Assembly: GCF_003263515.1 (NCBI RefSeq)
Contig: NZ_JYDE01000017.1
Location: 124,001-188,000 of the forward strand
Length of the DNA: 64,000 nt
Source: Rahnella inusitata
GTDB taxonomy: Bacteria; Pseudomonadota; Gammaproteobacteria; Enterobacterales; Enterobacteriaceae
Direction: 5' to 3'
Positions 50,953-60,322 of this stretch are shown in pieces. A program made the translations under genes and the position numbers. Under the pieces are notes generated by a model, which saw only the letters and a list, made by a program, of their open reading frames with translations, did not search any database and was not told where the DNA came from. How positions within the stretch are numbered: the first letter of the stretch is position 1; each line of letters begins with the position of its first letter.

Positions 50953-51732
50953 TTACTTCACACTCACATCAATATCCCCGAAGTATTTCTTCGACAGCGT
51001 TTTCACGGTGCCTTCCTGCTTAACCTTCGCGATGGCTTTATCGAGTTTTTCTTTGGTGGCTGTATCACCTTTGCGCAGGCCGAAGGCGATGCCGCTGCCG
51101 AGGATTTTATCGTCACGCACTGCGTCGCCGACAAATCCGTAATCTTTACCGTCAGGCCGCGACAGGAAACCGGTCTGACCGGCCGGTGCCAGCACTAAAG
51201 TACCGTCGAGGCGGCCGGAGGAGAGATCCAGATAGACTTGGTTTTGATCCTGATACGAGACGACATCGACGCCTTTCGGTGCCCAGTGGGCCTGGGCGTA
51301 ACTTTCCTGAATCGAGCCTTGCAATACGCCGATATGTTTACCTTTGAGCGACGCCACATCAGGCAGCAGGCCGGAATCTTTTTTGGCGATAAGTTTGCTC
51401 GGGACGCGGTAAATCACGTCGGTGAAATCAATCGCCTGACGGCGTTTCTCAGTGACGTTCATGGCCGAGTTAATGGCGTCAAATTTACGTGCCTGCAATC
51501 CTGCAATCAGGCTGTCGAATGAGGTATCCACCCAGTCGCATTTCAGGCTGGCGGCGGCGCAGACGGCATTGCCCAGATCGATATCAAAACCCTGTAATTC
51601 GCCGGTGGCACTCTTAGATTCAAACGGCGGGTACTGTGCTTCCAGACCAAACTTCAGCGCAGAACCGTCGGCCAGTGCGGAAAAGGAGGCCACAGCGCAG
51701 CCTAACAGCAATGCGATTTTCAATTTTTTCAT
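50953..51732 (-). CDS. Periplasmic amino-acid-binding protein (ArgT/HisJ type)
   Basis: Solute-binding protein of the polar amino-acid ABC family, 259 residues. The signal peptide ends SFSALA before residue 22. The family pattern is clear: LKFGLEAQYPPFESK, GFDIDLGNAVCAA, the SLIAGLQARKFDAINSAMNVTEKRRQAIDFTD block with the ligand-carboxylate arginine, and GVLQGSIQE. The ligand is probably a basic amino acid, but sequence alone does not settle it. No permease or ATPase gene is adjacent, so it must use a distant transporter. It lies 51 bp downstream of the aminotransferase gene on the same strand, probably in one operon. Confidence 0.85.
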   Translation of the reverse strand: MKKLKIALLLGCAVASFSALADGSALKFGLEAQYPPFESKSATGELQGFDIDLGNAVCAAASLKCDWVDTSFDSLIAGLQARKFDAINSAMNVTEKRRQAIDFTDVIYRVPSKLIAKKDSGLLPDVASLKGKHIGVLQGSIQESYAQAHWAPKGVDVVSYQDQNQVYLDLSSGRLDGTLVLAPAGQTGFLSRPDGKDYGFVGDAVRDDKILGSGIAFGLRKGDTATKEKLDKAIAKVKQEGTVKTLSKKYFGDIDVSVK

Positions 51733-51783
51733 TATTCACACTTCCCCAGCGTTATGTTGACAGATAAAAGTCAGTGAAAAGGC

Positions 51784-52938
51784 TCAGACGCGACACAGAC
51801 GGCGGGCGCCTTCATACAGCGTGTCGTTATCTTTTGCGAAACTCAGGCGGATAAGCCCTGTAGGTTTGTTATTGCTGTAAAACGCCGACAGCGGAATGGT
51901 GGCTATCTGATGATCACGGATCAGACTCAGCACAAATTCGTCGTCGGATAGCGGGCTGAAATGGCTAAAACGCGCCAGCATAAAGAAGCTGCCACGGCTG
52001 GGCAGTAATTCAAACCGGGATTCACTGAGCGCATCGGCCAGTAAATCACGTTTTTGCTGATAAAAATCCGCCAGGCCGAGATAACTTTGCGGATCGGCCA
52101 TCGCTTCGGCGAAGGCGACCTGCATCGGCGTATCGGCGGAGAACATCATAAACTGATGCACTTTGCGGATTTCACTCATCAGTTCAGCGGGCGCAAGGCA
52201 GTAACCCACGCGCCAGCCGGTGACGTGATAGGTTTTGCCAAATGACGACACAATCACGCTGCGCTCGGCCAGCTGCGGATGGCAGGCCATGCTCTCATGG
52301 CGTTCGCCGTCGAACACCACGTGTTCGTACACTTCATCGGACAAAATGATGATGTCGGTGTTTTCGGTCAGCGCGGTCAGACGTTCGATGTCGAAATCGG
52401 TAAAGATCGCGCCGGTCGGGTTGTGCGGGCTGTTGATGATGATCATCCGCGTGCGGCTGTTAATGGCGCTCGCCACCTGATCCCAGTCGATGCTGAAATC
52501 ATCCATCGACAGCGCAATCGCCACCGGCTTCGCGCCCTGCAAGCGGACAATCGGCGCGTAGCTGTCAAACGAGGGTTCGAAGTAAATCACCTCATCGCCC
52601 GGATGCACCAGCGCGCTGATGGCGGAATACAGCCCTTCGCTGGCGCTGGCCATCACCGTGACTTCGGCGTCGGCATCGTAATGGCAGCCGTAGAGCGCAT
52701 CGACTTTGGCCGACAGCGCATGGCGCAGTGCCGCCACGCCGCTCATTGGCGCATACTGGTTATGACCTTCGCGCATGGCTTTAGTCACGCTGTCGATAAG
52801 TGACGGCTGACAGGAGAAATTCGGCGCGCCCTGTGACAGGTTCAGGGCATTGTGCTCGGCGCTCAGCTGGCCAATCACGGTGAAAATCGTGGTGCCGACG
52901 TCGGGTAATTTTGACTGCGGTAACAGTGCGCTTTTCAT
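51784..52938 (-). CDS. YbdL-like PLP-dependent aminotransferase
   Basis: Fold-type I class I/II aminotransferase, 384 residues. It resembles E. coli YbdL (methionine-preferring) along its length: PQSKLPDVGTTIFT, LSQGAPNF, ANQYAPM-like NQYAPMSGVAALR, NSPHNPTG, SDEVYEH, and the PLP lysine in SSFGKTYHVTGWRVGYCLAP. Identity looks moderate, so it may be a paralogue with another amino-acid preference; no symbol is given. ATG 52938 has GGGAAG seven bases upstream. It is divergent from a LysR regulator across 156 bp. Confidence 0.87.
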   Translation of the reverse strand: MKSALLPQSKLPDVGTTIFTVIGQLSAEHNALNLSQGAPNFSCQPSLIDSVTKAMREGHNQYAPMSGVAALRHALSAKVDALYGCHYDADAEVTVMASASEGLYSAISALVHPGDEVIYFEPSFDSYAPIVRLQGAKPVAIALSMDDFSIDWDQVASAINSRTRMIIINSPHNPTGAIFTDFDIERLTALTENTDIIILSDEVYEHVVFDGERHESMACHPQLAERSVIVSSFGKTYHVTGWRVGYCLAPAELMSEIRKVHQFMMFSADTPMQVAFAEAMADPQSYLGLADFYQQKRDLLADALSESRFELLPSRGSFFMLARFSHFSPLSDDEFVLSLIRDHQIATIPLSAFYSNNKPTGLIRLSFAKDNDTLYEGARRLCRV

Positions 52939-53039
52939 AGCAGGCTTCCCAATAAATCAGGCCAGACGGCCATAAGCGGGTTAAAACGGGTGTTCAACGA
53001 TTAAGCAACAGTTCCCCTGTGCCGACAATAGAAAATTTG

Positions 53040-53065
53040 TCATACTCGGCATGATCACAGGTCAT
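53040..53065. promoter_or_regulatory. Probable LysR-regulator operator
   Basis: TCAT-N7-ATGA-N7-TCAT: two overlapping 15-bp interrupted palindromes sharing the central ATGA, with an 11-bp period, so the half-sites face the same side of the helix. It lies between the divergent aminotransferase and LysR genes, close to the LysR start, which suits autoregulation. Confidence 0.5.
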
Positions 53066-53094
53066 GGCTTAATGACGATTTAACCGAGGTGAAT

Positions 53095-54057
53095 GTGGCC
53101 CTTTCTTCCGAGTTGTCCCATCTGAATGCCCTGAATTTACCGTCACTCAATGTGCTGAAAACCTTTGCCGTGGTGGCGCAGACGCTCAATCTGACGCACG
53201 CCGCGACGCTGCTGCACATCACGCAGGGCGCGGTCAGCCGGCAGATAACCGGGCTGGAAATGTCGCTGGGCTATCCGTTGTTTTTACGCCAGGCTCGCGG
53301 GCTGACCCTGACTCCGCGAGGCGCACAGCTGTTACCGCCGGTGCAACAGGCGCTGGCGCTGATGGGCGAGGCGCTAAAACGCGTCGGTTCGCACCCGGAC
53401 ACGCTGCGCATCAAATGCCCGACCTGTTCGATGCGCTGGCTGTTGCCGCGGGTTATCCAGCTGCAAAACGACCGGCCTGATATGCGCATCGAGTTAACGG
53501 CGTCCATTGCGCACGGTGTGGATTTCAGCAATGAGCATTTTGATGCGGCGGTAATTTTTGGTCGCCCCCCTGAATCCCAGCGGCGCGCGCATCATTTGTT
53601 TGATGAAGTGCTGACGCCGGTGTGTACGCCGGACTTTTTGCCTCGGCACAACGGGCGCACGGACGTGAGTGAGTTAGCGGATAAAACCCTGCTGCACCCG
53701 ACGCGGGATCGCCGCGACTGGCTGATGTGGTTGCGCGAAGAGGGCGTGCAGAGCCTGCCTTCAGCCAAATCGCAGCATTTTGATACGCTGGATCTGGCGA
53801 TCAACTCGGCGTTGCAGGGTTATGGCGTGGCGATTGGCGATCTGACACTGATCGAAGATGATTTGCAGGCGGGGAGGGTGATCGCGCCATTCCCGCTGTG
53901 CGTGGCCAGCGGCGCGGCTTATACGCTGTTGTATCCGGAAAATCCGACGCCCGCGCTGACGGTGGCAATTGACTATCTCACCGAAGAAGCGCGGCTCAGC
54001 CGTGAAAAGCTGAGCGCGCTGCTTTCAACGTCACATCGCCTGGTCAGCGCGGTGTAA
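53095..54057 (+). CDS. LysR-family transcriptional regulator
   Basis: A LysR-type regulator of 320 residues. The winged helix-turn-helix is at about residues 17-75 (LNVLKTFAVVAQTLNLTHAATLLHITQGAVSRQI). The effector domain begins at LRIKCPTCSMRWLLPRVIQL and resembles the GcvA/AmpR-like subgroup. GTG 53095 is chosen because GAGG lies five bases upstream; GTG 53089 is in frame but has no ribosome site. Its divergent position suggests it controls the aminotransferase/binding-protein pair and itself; this is inference. It converges with bioA across 11 bp. Confidence 0.85.
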   Translation: MALSSELSHLNALNLPSLNVLKTFAVVAQTLNLTHAATLLHITQGAVSRQITGLEMSLGYPLFLRQARGLTLTPRGAQLLPPVQQALALMGEALKRVGSHPDTLRIKCPTCSMRWLLPRVIQLQNDRPDMRIELTASIAHGVDFSNEHFDAAVIFGRPPESQRRAHHLFDEVLTPVCTPDFLPRHNGRTDVSELADKTLLHPTRDRRDWLMWLREEGVQSLPSAKSQHFDTLDLAINSALQGYGVAIGDLTLIEDDLQAGRVIAPFPLCVASGAAYTLLYPENPTPALTVAIDYLTEEARLSREKLSALLSTSHRLVSAV

Positions 54058-54068
54058 TTAAGCCCGGA

Positions 54069-55346
54069 TCAGTACAACGCGCGGAGCGCACTGGCCATCG
54101 CGCCGGTCAACTGGCTCAGTTCGGCGGGCGAAATGATGTACGGCGGCATCAGATAAATCAGCTTGCCGAACGGGCGGATCCACACGCCTTCGGCGACGAA
54201 GTGTTTCTGCAACTGCGCCATGTTCACCGGCTCACGCATTTCCATCACACCAATCGCGCCCAGCACGCGCACGTCCGCCACCGCCGGGTGTTCCGCCAGC
54301 GGCTCCAGTTCGGTTTTCAGCTGCTTTTCGATGCTAAACACCTGTGCCTGCCAGCGGTTTTCCGAGAGTAAGCGCAGGCTGGCGTCGGCAACCGCGCAGG
54401 CCAGCGGGTTGCCCATAAAGGTTGGCCCGTGCATGAAGCATCCGGCCTCGCCGTTGCTGATGACTTCCGCCACGTGGCGGGTGGTCAGGGTAGCGGAAAG
54501 CGTCATGTAGCCGCCGGTCAGGGCCTTGCCGAGGCAGAGAATATCCGGTGAAATTCCCGCATGGTCGCAGGCAAACAGCTTGCCGGTGCGGCCAAATCCG
54601 GTGGCGATTTCATCGGCAATCAGCAGTACACCGAAGTCATCGCACAGCTCGCGTACCCGCTTGAGGTAAGTCGGATGATAAATCCGCATTCCGCCCGCGC
54701 CCTGCACCACGGGCTCTAAAATCACGGCGGCAATTTTGCGGTGATTCTCTTCCAGCAAGCGGGCGAACGGCGCGATATCCGCTTCATCCCATCCCCCGCC
54801 GAAACGGCTTTGCGGCGCATCGGCAAACAGATGCTGCGGCAGATAGCCCTGATACAAACTGTGCATCGAATTTTGCGGATCGCATACCGACATCGCGCCG
54901 AAGGTATCGCCGTGATAGCCGTTGCGCAGCGTCAGCAGCGTCTGACGTTTCTCGCCGCGCGCCTGCCAGTACTGCATCGCCATTTTCAGTGCGACTTCCA
55001 CCGCGACCGAACCGGAATCAGCCAGAAACACGCATTCCAGCCCGGCAGGGGTCATCTCCACCAGACGTCGTGACAGCGCAATGGCCGAAGGATGGGTGAT
55101 CCCGCCGAACATGACGTGCGACATTTTGCCGATTTGCTCGACCGCCGCCTGATTCAGCTGCGGGTGGTTGTAACCGTGGATCGCCGCCCACCACGAGGAC
55201 ATGCCGTCCACCAGCTGGCGGCCATCAGCGAGATGCAACATCACGCCACAGGCCGATTCGACCGGATACGCGGGCAGCGGTTTGGTCATGGAGGTGTAGG
55301 GATGCCAGATATGGCGCTGGTCGAACTCGAGATCGGCGGGGGTCAT
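54069..55346 (-). CDS. bioA: Adenosylmethionine-8-amino-7-oxononanoate aminotransferase BioA
   Basis: Third step of biotin ring assembly: transfers an amino group from S-adenosylmethionine to KAPA, giving DAPA. It has 425 residues (E. coli 429) and is a class III aminotransferase. Motifs: [66 protein letters not shown] and PLP lysine in [14 protein letters not shown] 55346 is preferred over a frame seven residues longer because AGGA lies seven bases before it. It is divergent from bioBFCD across the operator. Confidence 0.97.
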   Translation of the reverse strand: MTPADLEFDQRHIWHPYTSMTKPLPAYPVESACGVMLHLADGRQLVDGMSSWWAAIHGYNHPQLNQAAVEQIGKMSHVMFGGITHPSAIALSRRLVEMTPAGLECVFLADSGSVAVEVALKMAMQYWQARGEKRQTLLTLRNGYHGDTFGAMSVCDPQNSMHSLYQGYLPQHLFADAPQSRFGGGWDEADIAPFARLLEENHRKIAAVILEPVVQGAGGMRIYHPTYLKRVRELCDDFGVLLIADEIATGFGRTGKLFACDHAGISPDILCLGKALTGGYMTLSATLTTRHVAEVISNGEAGCFMHGPTFMGNPLACAVADASLRLLSENRWQAQVFSIEKQLKTELEPLAEHPAVADVRVLGAIGVMEMREPVNMAQLQKHFVAEGVWIRPFGKLIYLMPPYIISPAELSQLTGAMASALRALY

Positions 55347-55369
55347 AAAAGATTCCTGCGGGTGCAAAG

Positions 55370-55433
55370 TTGTAAACTAAAAAATATAATTATCGTTGAC
55401 CGTAAACTAAAACGAATCGAGAATGGTTGACAG
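55370..55433. promoter_or_regulatory. BirA-type biotin operator and divergent bio promoters
   Basis: The E. coli operator is TTGTAAACC-N16-GGTTTACAA. Here CCGTAAACT-N16-GGTTGACAG (55400-55433) keeps the spacing and 13 of 18 bases. A second left half TTGTAAACT (55370-55378, 8 of 9) pairs with a poor right half CGTTGACCG 15 bases on. A bioB promoter TTGACC-N17-GAGAAT (55396-55424) overlaps them. Function as the bio operator is inferred from position and pattern. Confidence 0.65.
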
Positions 55434-55483
55434 TATACCGACCATAAAAACGTTCACGAAACATTTATTTTGGAGTTGTCGCG

Positions 55484-56521
55484 ATGACCACCCGCACCCA
55501 ATGGACGCTTGAGAAGACTCAGGCACTGTTTAACAAACCTTTCCTTGAGCTGATGTTCGAAGCTCAGCAGATCCACCGTCAGCACTTTGATCCGCGCCAG
55601 GTTCAGGTCAGTACGCTGCTGTCGATCAAAACCGGTGCCTGTCCGGAAGACTGTAAATATTGCCCGCAGAGTTCCCGTTACAAAACCGGGCTGGAGTCCG
55701 AACGTCTGATGGAAGTTGAACAGGTGCTGGAATCGGCGCGTCAGGCGAAAGCCGCCGGTTCGACCCGTTTCTGCATGGGCGCGGCGTGGAAAAACCCGCA
55801 TGACCGTGACATGCCCTACCTCGAGCAGATGGTGCAGGGCGTGAAAGAGATGGGAATGGAAACCTGCATGACGCTCGGTTCACTGAACACCACGCAGGCG
55901 CAGCGTCTGGCCTCCGCCGGGCTGGATTTCTACAACCATAACCTCGATACCTCGCCGGAATTTTACGGCAGCATCATCACCACCCGCAGCTATCAGGAAC
56001 GTCTCGATACGCTGGCGGAGGTGCGCGGCGCGGGCATTAAAGTCTGCTCAGGCGGCATTGTCGGCCTTGGCGAAACGGTCAAAGACCGTGCCGGTTTACT
56101 GATGCAGCTGGCGAATCTGCCGGTGCCGCCGGAAAGCGTGCCCATCAACATGCTGGTGAAGGTCAAAGGCACACCGCTGGCGGATAACGACGACGTCGAT
56201 CCTTTCGATTTTATCCGCACCATTGCCGTGGCGCGCATCATGATGCCGCAATCTTACGTGCGCCTCTCCGCAGGCCGCGAGCAGATGAGCGAGCAGACCC
56301 AGGCGATGTGCTTTATGGCCGGTGCCAACTCGATCTTCTACGGTTGCAAACTGCTGACCACACCCAACCCGGCGGAAGACAAAGATCTGATTCTTTTCGG
56401 CAAACTCGGCCTCAATCCACAGGTGTTCGAAACGGAAATGGGCGATAACCAGCAGCAGGCCGCGCTGGCCGAACAGCTGGTTCACGCCGATACGCCGCAA
56501 TTCTACAACGCCGCCGTCTGA
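55484..56521 (+). CDS. bioB: Biotin synthase BioB
   Basis: Radical-SAM enzyme that inserts sulfur into dethiobiotin. It has 345 residues (E. coli 346). The [4Fe-4S] cysteines are Cys53, Cys57 and Cys60 in [12 protein letters not shown]. The second-cluster ligands and arginine lie in [26 protein letters not shown] and [14 protein letters not shown] lies ten bases before the ATG. It leads bioBFCD; bioF starts after a three-base gap. Confidence 0.98.
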   Translation: MTTRTQWTLEKTQALFNKPFLELMFEAQQIHRQHFDPRQVQVSTLLSIKTGACPEDCKYCPQSSRYKTGLESERLMEVEQVLESARQAKAAGSTRFCMGAAWKNPHDRDMPYLEQMVQGVKEMGMETCMTLGSLNTTQAQRLASAGLDFYNHNLDTSPEFYGSIITTRSYQERLDTLAEVRGAGIKVCSGGIVGLGETVKDRAGLLMQLANLPVPPESVPINMLVKVKGTPLADNDDVDPFDFIRTIAVARIMMPQSYVRLSAGREQMSEQTQAMCFMAGANSIFYGCKLLTTPNPAEDKDLILFGKLGLNPQVFETEMGDNQQQAALAEQLVHADTPQFYNAAV

Positions 56522-56524
56522 CCG

Positions 56525-57676
56525 ATGAGCTGGCAAACGCGGATCGATGCCGCGATCTCCGCCCGTAAACAGGCCGCCGCGTTTCGCGTGCGTCAGCCTA
56601 ACCGTGGCGGCAGCGCGCGCTTTCTGACTCAGGGCGACCTGCGTTATCTGAATTTTTCGGGTAACGATTATCTCGGCCTGAGTCAGGACGCTGCGGTGAT
56701 CGCCGCGTGGCAGCAGGGCGCGCAAAAATATGGCGTGGGCAGCGGCGGTTCCGGGCACGTTACCGGTTACAGCGATGCACACGCTGAGTTTGAGGAGCAA
56801 CTGGCCGCGTGGCAGGGATATCCGCGCGCGCTGCTGTTTATCTCCGGCTTTGCGGCCAATCAGGCGATTCTGGCGGCGCTGATGCAAAGCGAAGACCGCG
56901 TGCTGGCGGATAAACTCAGCCACGCGTCTTTGCTGGAAGCCGCTGCGCACGCACCGTCGCAGCTGCGGCGTTTTCATCACAATCAGCCGGATTCTCTGCA
57001 AGGGCTGCTGGAAAAACCGGTGACCGGTGAGACGCTGGTCGTGACCGAAGGGGTATTCAGCATGGACGGTGATGCCGCGCCGCTTGCCGATTTGCACCGT
57101 TTGTCGCAGGCGCACGGCAGCTGGCTGATGGTCGACGATGCCCACGGCGTCGGGGTGACGGGTGAACAGGGGCGCGGCAGTTGCTGGCAGCAGGGCGTCC
57201 GCCCGGAGCTGCTGGTGGTGACGTTTGGCAAAGCGTTCGGATGCAGCGGAGCGGCGGTGTTGTGCGATGACGCAACCGCCGACTATTTATTGCAGTTCGC
57301 CCGCCATCTGATTTACAGCACCGCGATGCCCGCCGCGCAGGTCTGCGCCCTGCAGGCCTCGCTGGCGCGGATCCAGCAAGACGACGGTCTGCGTGATAAA
57401 CTGGCTGCCAATATTGCCCGTTTTCGCGCGGGTGCCGCCGGATTGCCTTACCGGCTGACCGGTTCACAGACCGCGATCCAGCCCGTTATTGTGGGTGAAA
57501 ATCAGCCCGCGTTGGATCTGGCGGCAAGGTTGCGCGAACGCGGGTTGTGGGTCAGCGCCATCCGTCCACCGACGGTGCCGCCGGGCAGTGCGCGGTTGCG
57601 TATCACCCTGACGGCAGCGCACAGGCCGGAAGATATCGATTTTTTGCTGGAGTCCCTTCATGGGTGCAGTCACTGA
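56525..57676 (+). CDS. bioF: 8-amino-7-oxononanoate synthase BioF
   Basis: PLP-dependent condensation of pimeloyl-ACP with L-alanine to KAPA, 383 residues. Family marks: [36 protein letters not shown] and the PLP lysine in [16 protein letters not shown]. It is closely coupled to bioB and overlaps bioC by 17 bases. Confidence 0.97.
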   Translation: MSWQTRIDAAISARKQAAAFRVRQPNRGGSARFLTQGDLRYLNFSGNDYLGLSQDAAVIAAWQQGAQKYGVGSGGSGHVTGYSDAHAEFEEQLAAWQGYPRALLFISGFAANQAILAALMQSEDRVLADKLSHASLLEAAAHAPSQLRRFHHNQPDSLQGLLEKPVTGETLVVTEGVFSMDGDAAPLADLHRLSQAHGSWLMVDDAHGVGVTGEQGRGSCWQQGVRPELLVVTFGKAFGCSGAAVLCDDATADYLLQFARHLIYSTAMPAAQVCALQASLARIQQDDGLRDKLAANIARFRAGAAGLPYRLTGSQTAIQPVIVGENQPALDLAARLRERGLWVSAIRPPTVPPGSARLRITLTAAHRPEDIDFLLESLHGCSH

Positions 57677-58466
57677 ATTAGTGAATAAACAAGCGGTGGC
57701 CGATGCGTTCAGTCGCGCCGCCATCAGTTATGAAAATGCCGCGCAATTGCAGCGCGATGTCGGGGAGGAATTACTCTCTCTCGCCGCGCCGTATCTGAAA
57801 ATGCATGAGCTTGACGGCGTGAAAAACACCGTGGTGGATGCGGGCTGTGGCACCGGCTATTTTAGCCGTCACTGGCGGGCGCAGGGCAATCATGTCATCG
57901 CGCTGGATCTCTCCGAGGGCATGTTAACGCGTGCCCGCGAGCTGGATTCTGCCGACGAGTATGTGCCCGGTGATATCGAGCGTTTGCCGTTCGCCGACAA
58001 CTCCATCGACATCTGTTTCAGCAATCTGGCCGTGCAGTGGTGCAATGCGTTGCCGCGCGCGCTGGAAGAAATGCACCGCGTCACCCGCAACGGCGGGCTG
58101 GTGATTTTCTCCACGCTGGCTGAAGGTTCGCTCAACGAACTGGCCGCCGCCTGGATGAAAGTCGACGGGCGCCGCCACGTGAACAAATTCCTGACGCCGG
58201 ACAAAATCGCCGAAGCCTGCGCGCCGTATCGCCATGAAGTCACTTTCAGCGATCACATCGCCGAATTCCCCGACGTGATGTCGCTGATGCGATCCCTCAA
58301 AGGCATCGGTGCAACGCACATTAAAAATGGTCGCATCGGCGGACTGGGCGGGCGCGAACGCCTGCAATTGCTGGAAAAACATTACGTCCGCCGCGACGGC
58401 ATCCTGCCGCTTAACTACCGGATGGTCTACGGCATTTTGCAGGTGGAAGAACTGATCCCGCGTTAA
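57660..58466 (+). CDS. bioC: Malonyl-ACP O-methyltransferase BioC
   Basis: SAM-dependent enzyme that methylates malonyl-ACP to start pimelate assembly. It has 268 residues, somewhat longer than E. coli BioC (251). SAM motif I is [15 protein letters not shown], followed by [36 protein letters not shown] and the family-specific [11 protein letters not shown]. The ATG at 57660 lies inside bioF. A palindromic repeat separates it from bioD, unlike E. coli where the genes abut. Confidence 0.95.
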   Translation: MGAVTELVNKQAVADAFSRAAISYENAAQLQRDVGEELLSLAAPYLKMHELDGVKNTVVDAGCGTGYFSRHWRAQGNHVIALDLSEGMLTRARELDSADEYVPGDIERLPFADNSIDICFSNLAVQWCNALPRALEEMHRVTRNGGLVIFSTLAEGSLNELAAAWMKVDGRRHVNKFLTPDKIAEACAPYRHEVTFSDHIAEFPDVMSLMRSLKGIGATHIKNGRIGGLGGRERLQLLEKHYVRRDGILPLNYRMVYGILQVEELIPR

Positions 58467-58470
58467 AAAG

Positions 58471-58495
58471 CGCCACTCCTTGCGCAGGGGAGGCG
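58471..58495. repeat. Intergenic palindromic repeat, degenerate copy D
   Basis: CGCCACTCCT and AGGGGAGGCG pair around TGCGC with one mismatch and one G-T pair. The centre and the CTCC/GGAG arms resemble copies A-C, but the TTTGCTCC ends are absent. It sits in the 62-bp bioC-bioD gap. Confidence 0.5.
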
Positions 58496-58528
58496 GCCAA
58501 ACCAACACCAGGCACTTAACGACAAAAA

Positions 58529-59206
58529 ATGAAAAAATATTTTATTACCGGCACCGATACCGAAGTCGGTAAAACCGTCTCGACCACTGCTTTTTTACAG
58601 GCTGCCGCGCGCGCCGGGCATACCACCGCCGGATACAAACCGGTGGCATCCGGCAGTGAAATGACTGCCGAAGGGCCACGCAACAGCGACGCGCTGGCAT
58701 TGCAGGCGTTCAGCACCGTAGGGTTGCGCTATGACGAAGTGAATCCGTGCACCTTTATCGAACCGACCTCGCCGCACATCGTCAGCGAACTGGAAAAATG
58801 CCCGATCGACCCGGCGGTATTATCGGCAGGGCTGCGGCATCTCGAACCGCTGGCGGACTGGGTGGTGGTGGAAGGCGCGGGGGGCTGGTATACGCCGCTG
58901 ACCGCAGAATTCACCTTTGCTGACTGGGTGGTTGCCGAGCAGTTACCGGTGGTGCTGGTGGTCGGAATGCGCCTTGGCTGCATCAATCACGCCGTGCTGA
59001 CCGCGCAGGCCATCACGCAGAGCGGATTACAGCTGGCGGGATGGATTGCCAACGACGTTCAGGAAACGGGGAAGCATCATCAGGCCTACATGGATACGCT
59101 CACGCGTATGCTGCCTGCGCCACTGCTGGGCGAGATCCCGTACCTGAGTGCCGGGCCGGACGTCAATCTTGGGCAATATCTCGATCTCGGCCGCCTGAGT
59201 CACTAA
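58529..59206 (+). CDS. bioD: Dethiobiotin synthetase BioD
   Basis: ATP-dependent closure of the ureido ring, DAPA to dethiobiotin. It has 225 residues, the E. coli length. P-loop GTDTEVGKT at 6-14, substrate lysine in AGYKPVASG, VVEGAGGWYTPL, then VVGMRLGCINHAVLT and the nucleotide-site WIAND. No clear Shine-Dalgarno precedes the ATG, only A-rich sequence, so initiation may be weak. Last gene of bioBFCD. Confidence 0.97.
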   Translation: MKKYFITGTDTEVGKTVSTTAFLQAAARAGHTTAGYKPVASGSEMTAEGPRNSDALALQAFSTVGLRYDEVNPCTFIEPTSPHIVSELEKCPIDPAVLSAGLRHLEPLADWVVVEGAGGWYTPLTAEFTFADWVVAEQLPVVLVVGMRLGCINHAVLTAQAITQSGLQLAGWIANDVQETGKHHQAYMDTLTRMLPAPLLGEIPYLSAGPDVNLGQYLDLGRLSH

Positions 59207-59224
59207 AACCGTCAAAAACAGGCA

Positions 59225-59935
59225 TCAGAAGGTCAGATAGTTTTTGACCAGCGTATCGTCGAGCTGCGCCAGTGTGCCCTGCGCGACGTTTCGCCCGCCA
59301 TCCACCAGACAGAACCGGTCAGCGACGCTGCGGATAAACGGCAGCTTATGGCCGACCAGCAGCAGCGTCAGGCCGAGATCGCGATTAAGCCGGTGAATGA
59401 TGTTCCCCATATTCGCCGCCATGGCCGCGCTGGTGTGTTCGGTCGGCTCATCAAGGATCAGCAGTTCCGGCTGCTGAACCAGCGCCCGGCTGATCGCCAG
59501 TTGCTGTTGCTGACTCTCATCAAGCTCACCCGCCTTGCGGGAACCCATCTCCTTAAGTACCGGAAAAAGGTCGTAGACCTGCTCAGGCACGCGACGCGTC
59601 ATATTGCGGCTGGACATCATGGCAATTTGCAGATTTTCATCAACGCTCATCTGCGAAAAGATCTGCCGCCCTTGTGGCACGTAGCCAATCCCCATTTGCG
59701 CCCGGCTTTCTACCGGCAAATTGAGCAAACTTTGCGGTTCTTCATTAGCGGACTGCCAGAAAATCGCGCCACTCTTGACCGGAAGATGCCCCATGATGCA
59801 GTTAATCAGCGTCGTTTTACCGACGCCGTTTCGCCCGATTAAACCGGTGCATTGCCCGCGGTAAAGTTCGAGATTGATATCCCACAAGATATGTTTTTGA
59901 CCGTAATACTGATTAACCGATTTTACACTTAACAT
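59225..59935 (-). CDS. Orphan UrtE-like ABC ATPase with degenerate signature
   Basis: A 236-residue ATP-binding subunit most like UrtE/LivF of urea and branched-chain amino-acid importers: NQYYGQKHILWDINLELYRGQCTGLIGRNGVGKTTLINCIMGHLPVKSG has a normal Walker A, GYVPQGRQIFSQMSVDENL a normal Q-loop region, and ELLILDEPTE a normal Walker B. The ABC signature, normally LSGGQ, reads LDESQ, and the following D-loop is TEHTSAAM. The remaining urt genes are absent from the window. ATG 59935 is chosen for the GGGAGG before it; a GTG 18 bases earlier is possible. It may be a remnant or a protein with a changed role. Confidence 0.8.
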   Translation of the reverse strand: MLSVKSVNQYYGQKHILWDINLELYRGQCTGLIGRNGVGKTTLINCIMGHLPVKSGAIFWQSANEEPQSLLNLPVESRAQMGIGYVPQGRQIFSQMSVDENLQIAMMSSRNMTRRVPEQVYDLFPVLKEMGSRKAGELDESQQQQLAISRALVQQPELLILDEPTEHTSAAMAANMGNIIHRLNRDLGLTLLLVGHKLPFIRSVADRFCLVDGGRNVAQGTLAQLDDTLVKNYLTF

Positions 59936-60322
59936 CAGACCTCCCTCGCTCACGGAGCGTTCCGCTGAACATCACTTTGACGGCCACTGTCATTTTTCTG
60001 ACATTTTTATTCCACTGTTCACGCCTTCTGCAGGGGAATGCTTCATAAAATCTCTCACAGCAGGGAATTTGCAACTCTCAGGCCAAGTTTCATAAAGTGC
60101 AGCAAAAAGAGAAGTTAACAGGCTGTTAACGCGACTCGGGGCAGGGATTTCGGATTATTCATAAGCGTTGCTCAGGTTTTGATATCGCTCACGGTGCATA
60201 TGGAGAATAGCGCTGCACTTTGCCAGTGCCGGTCCCCCTGATTTTGGTGCAAAGGATCCGGTGCGCGAATGTTCAGAGATCCTTTAGAACGGCCTTATTA
60301 ATTTTTGCAAGGAACATCCACG

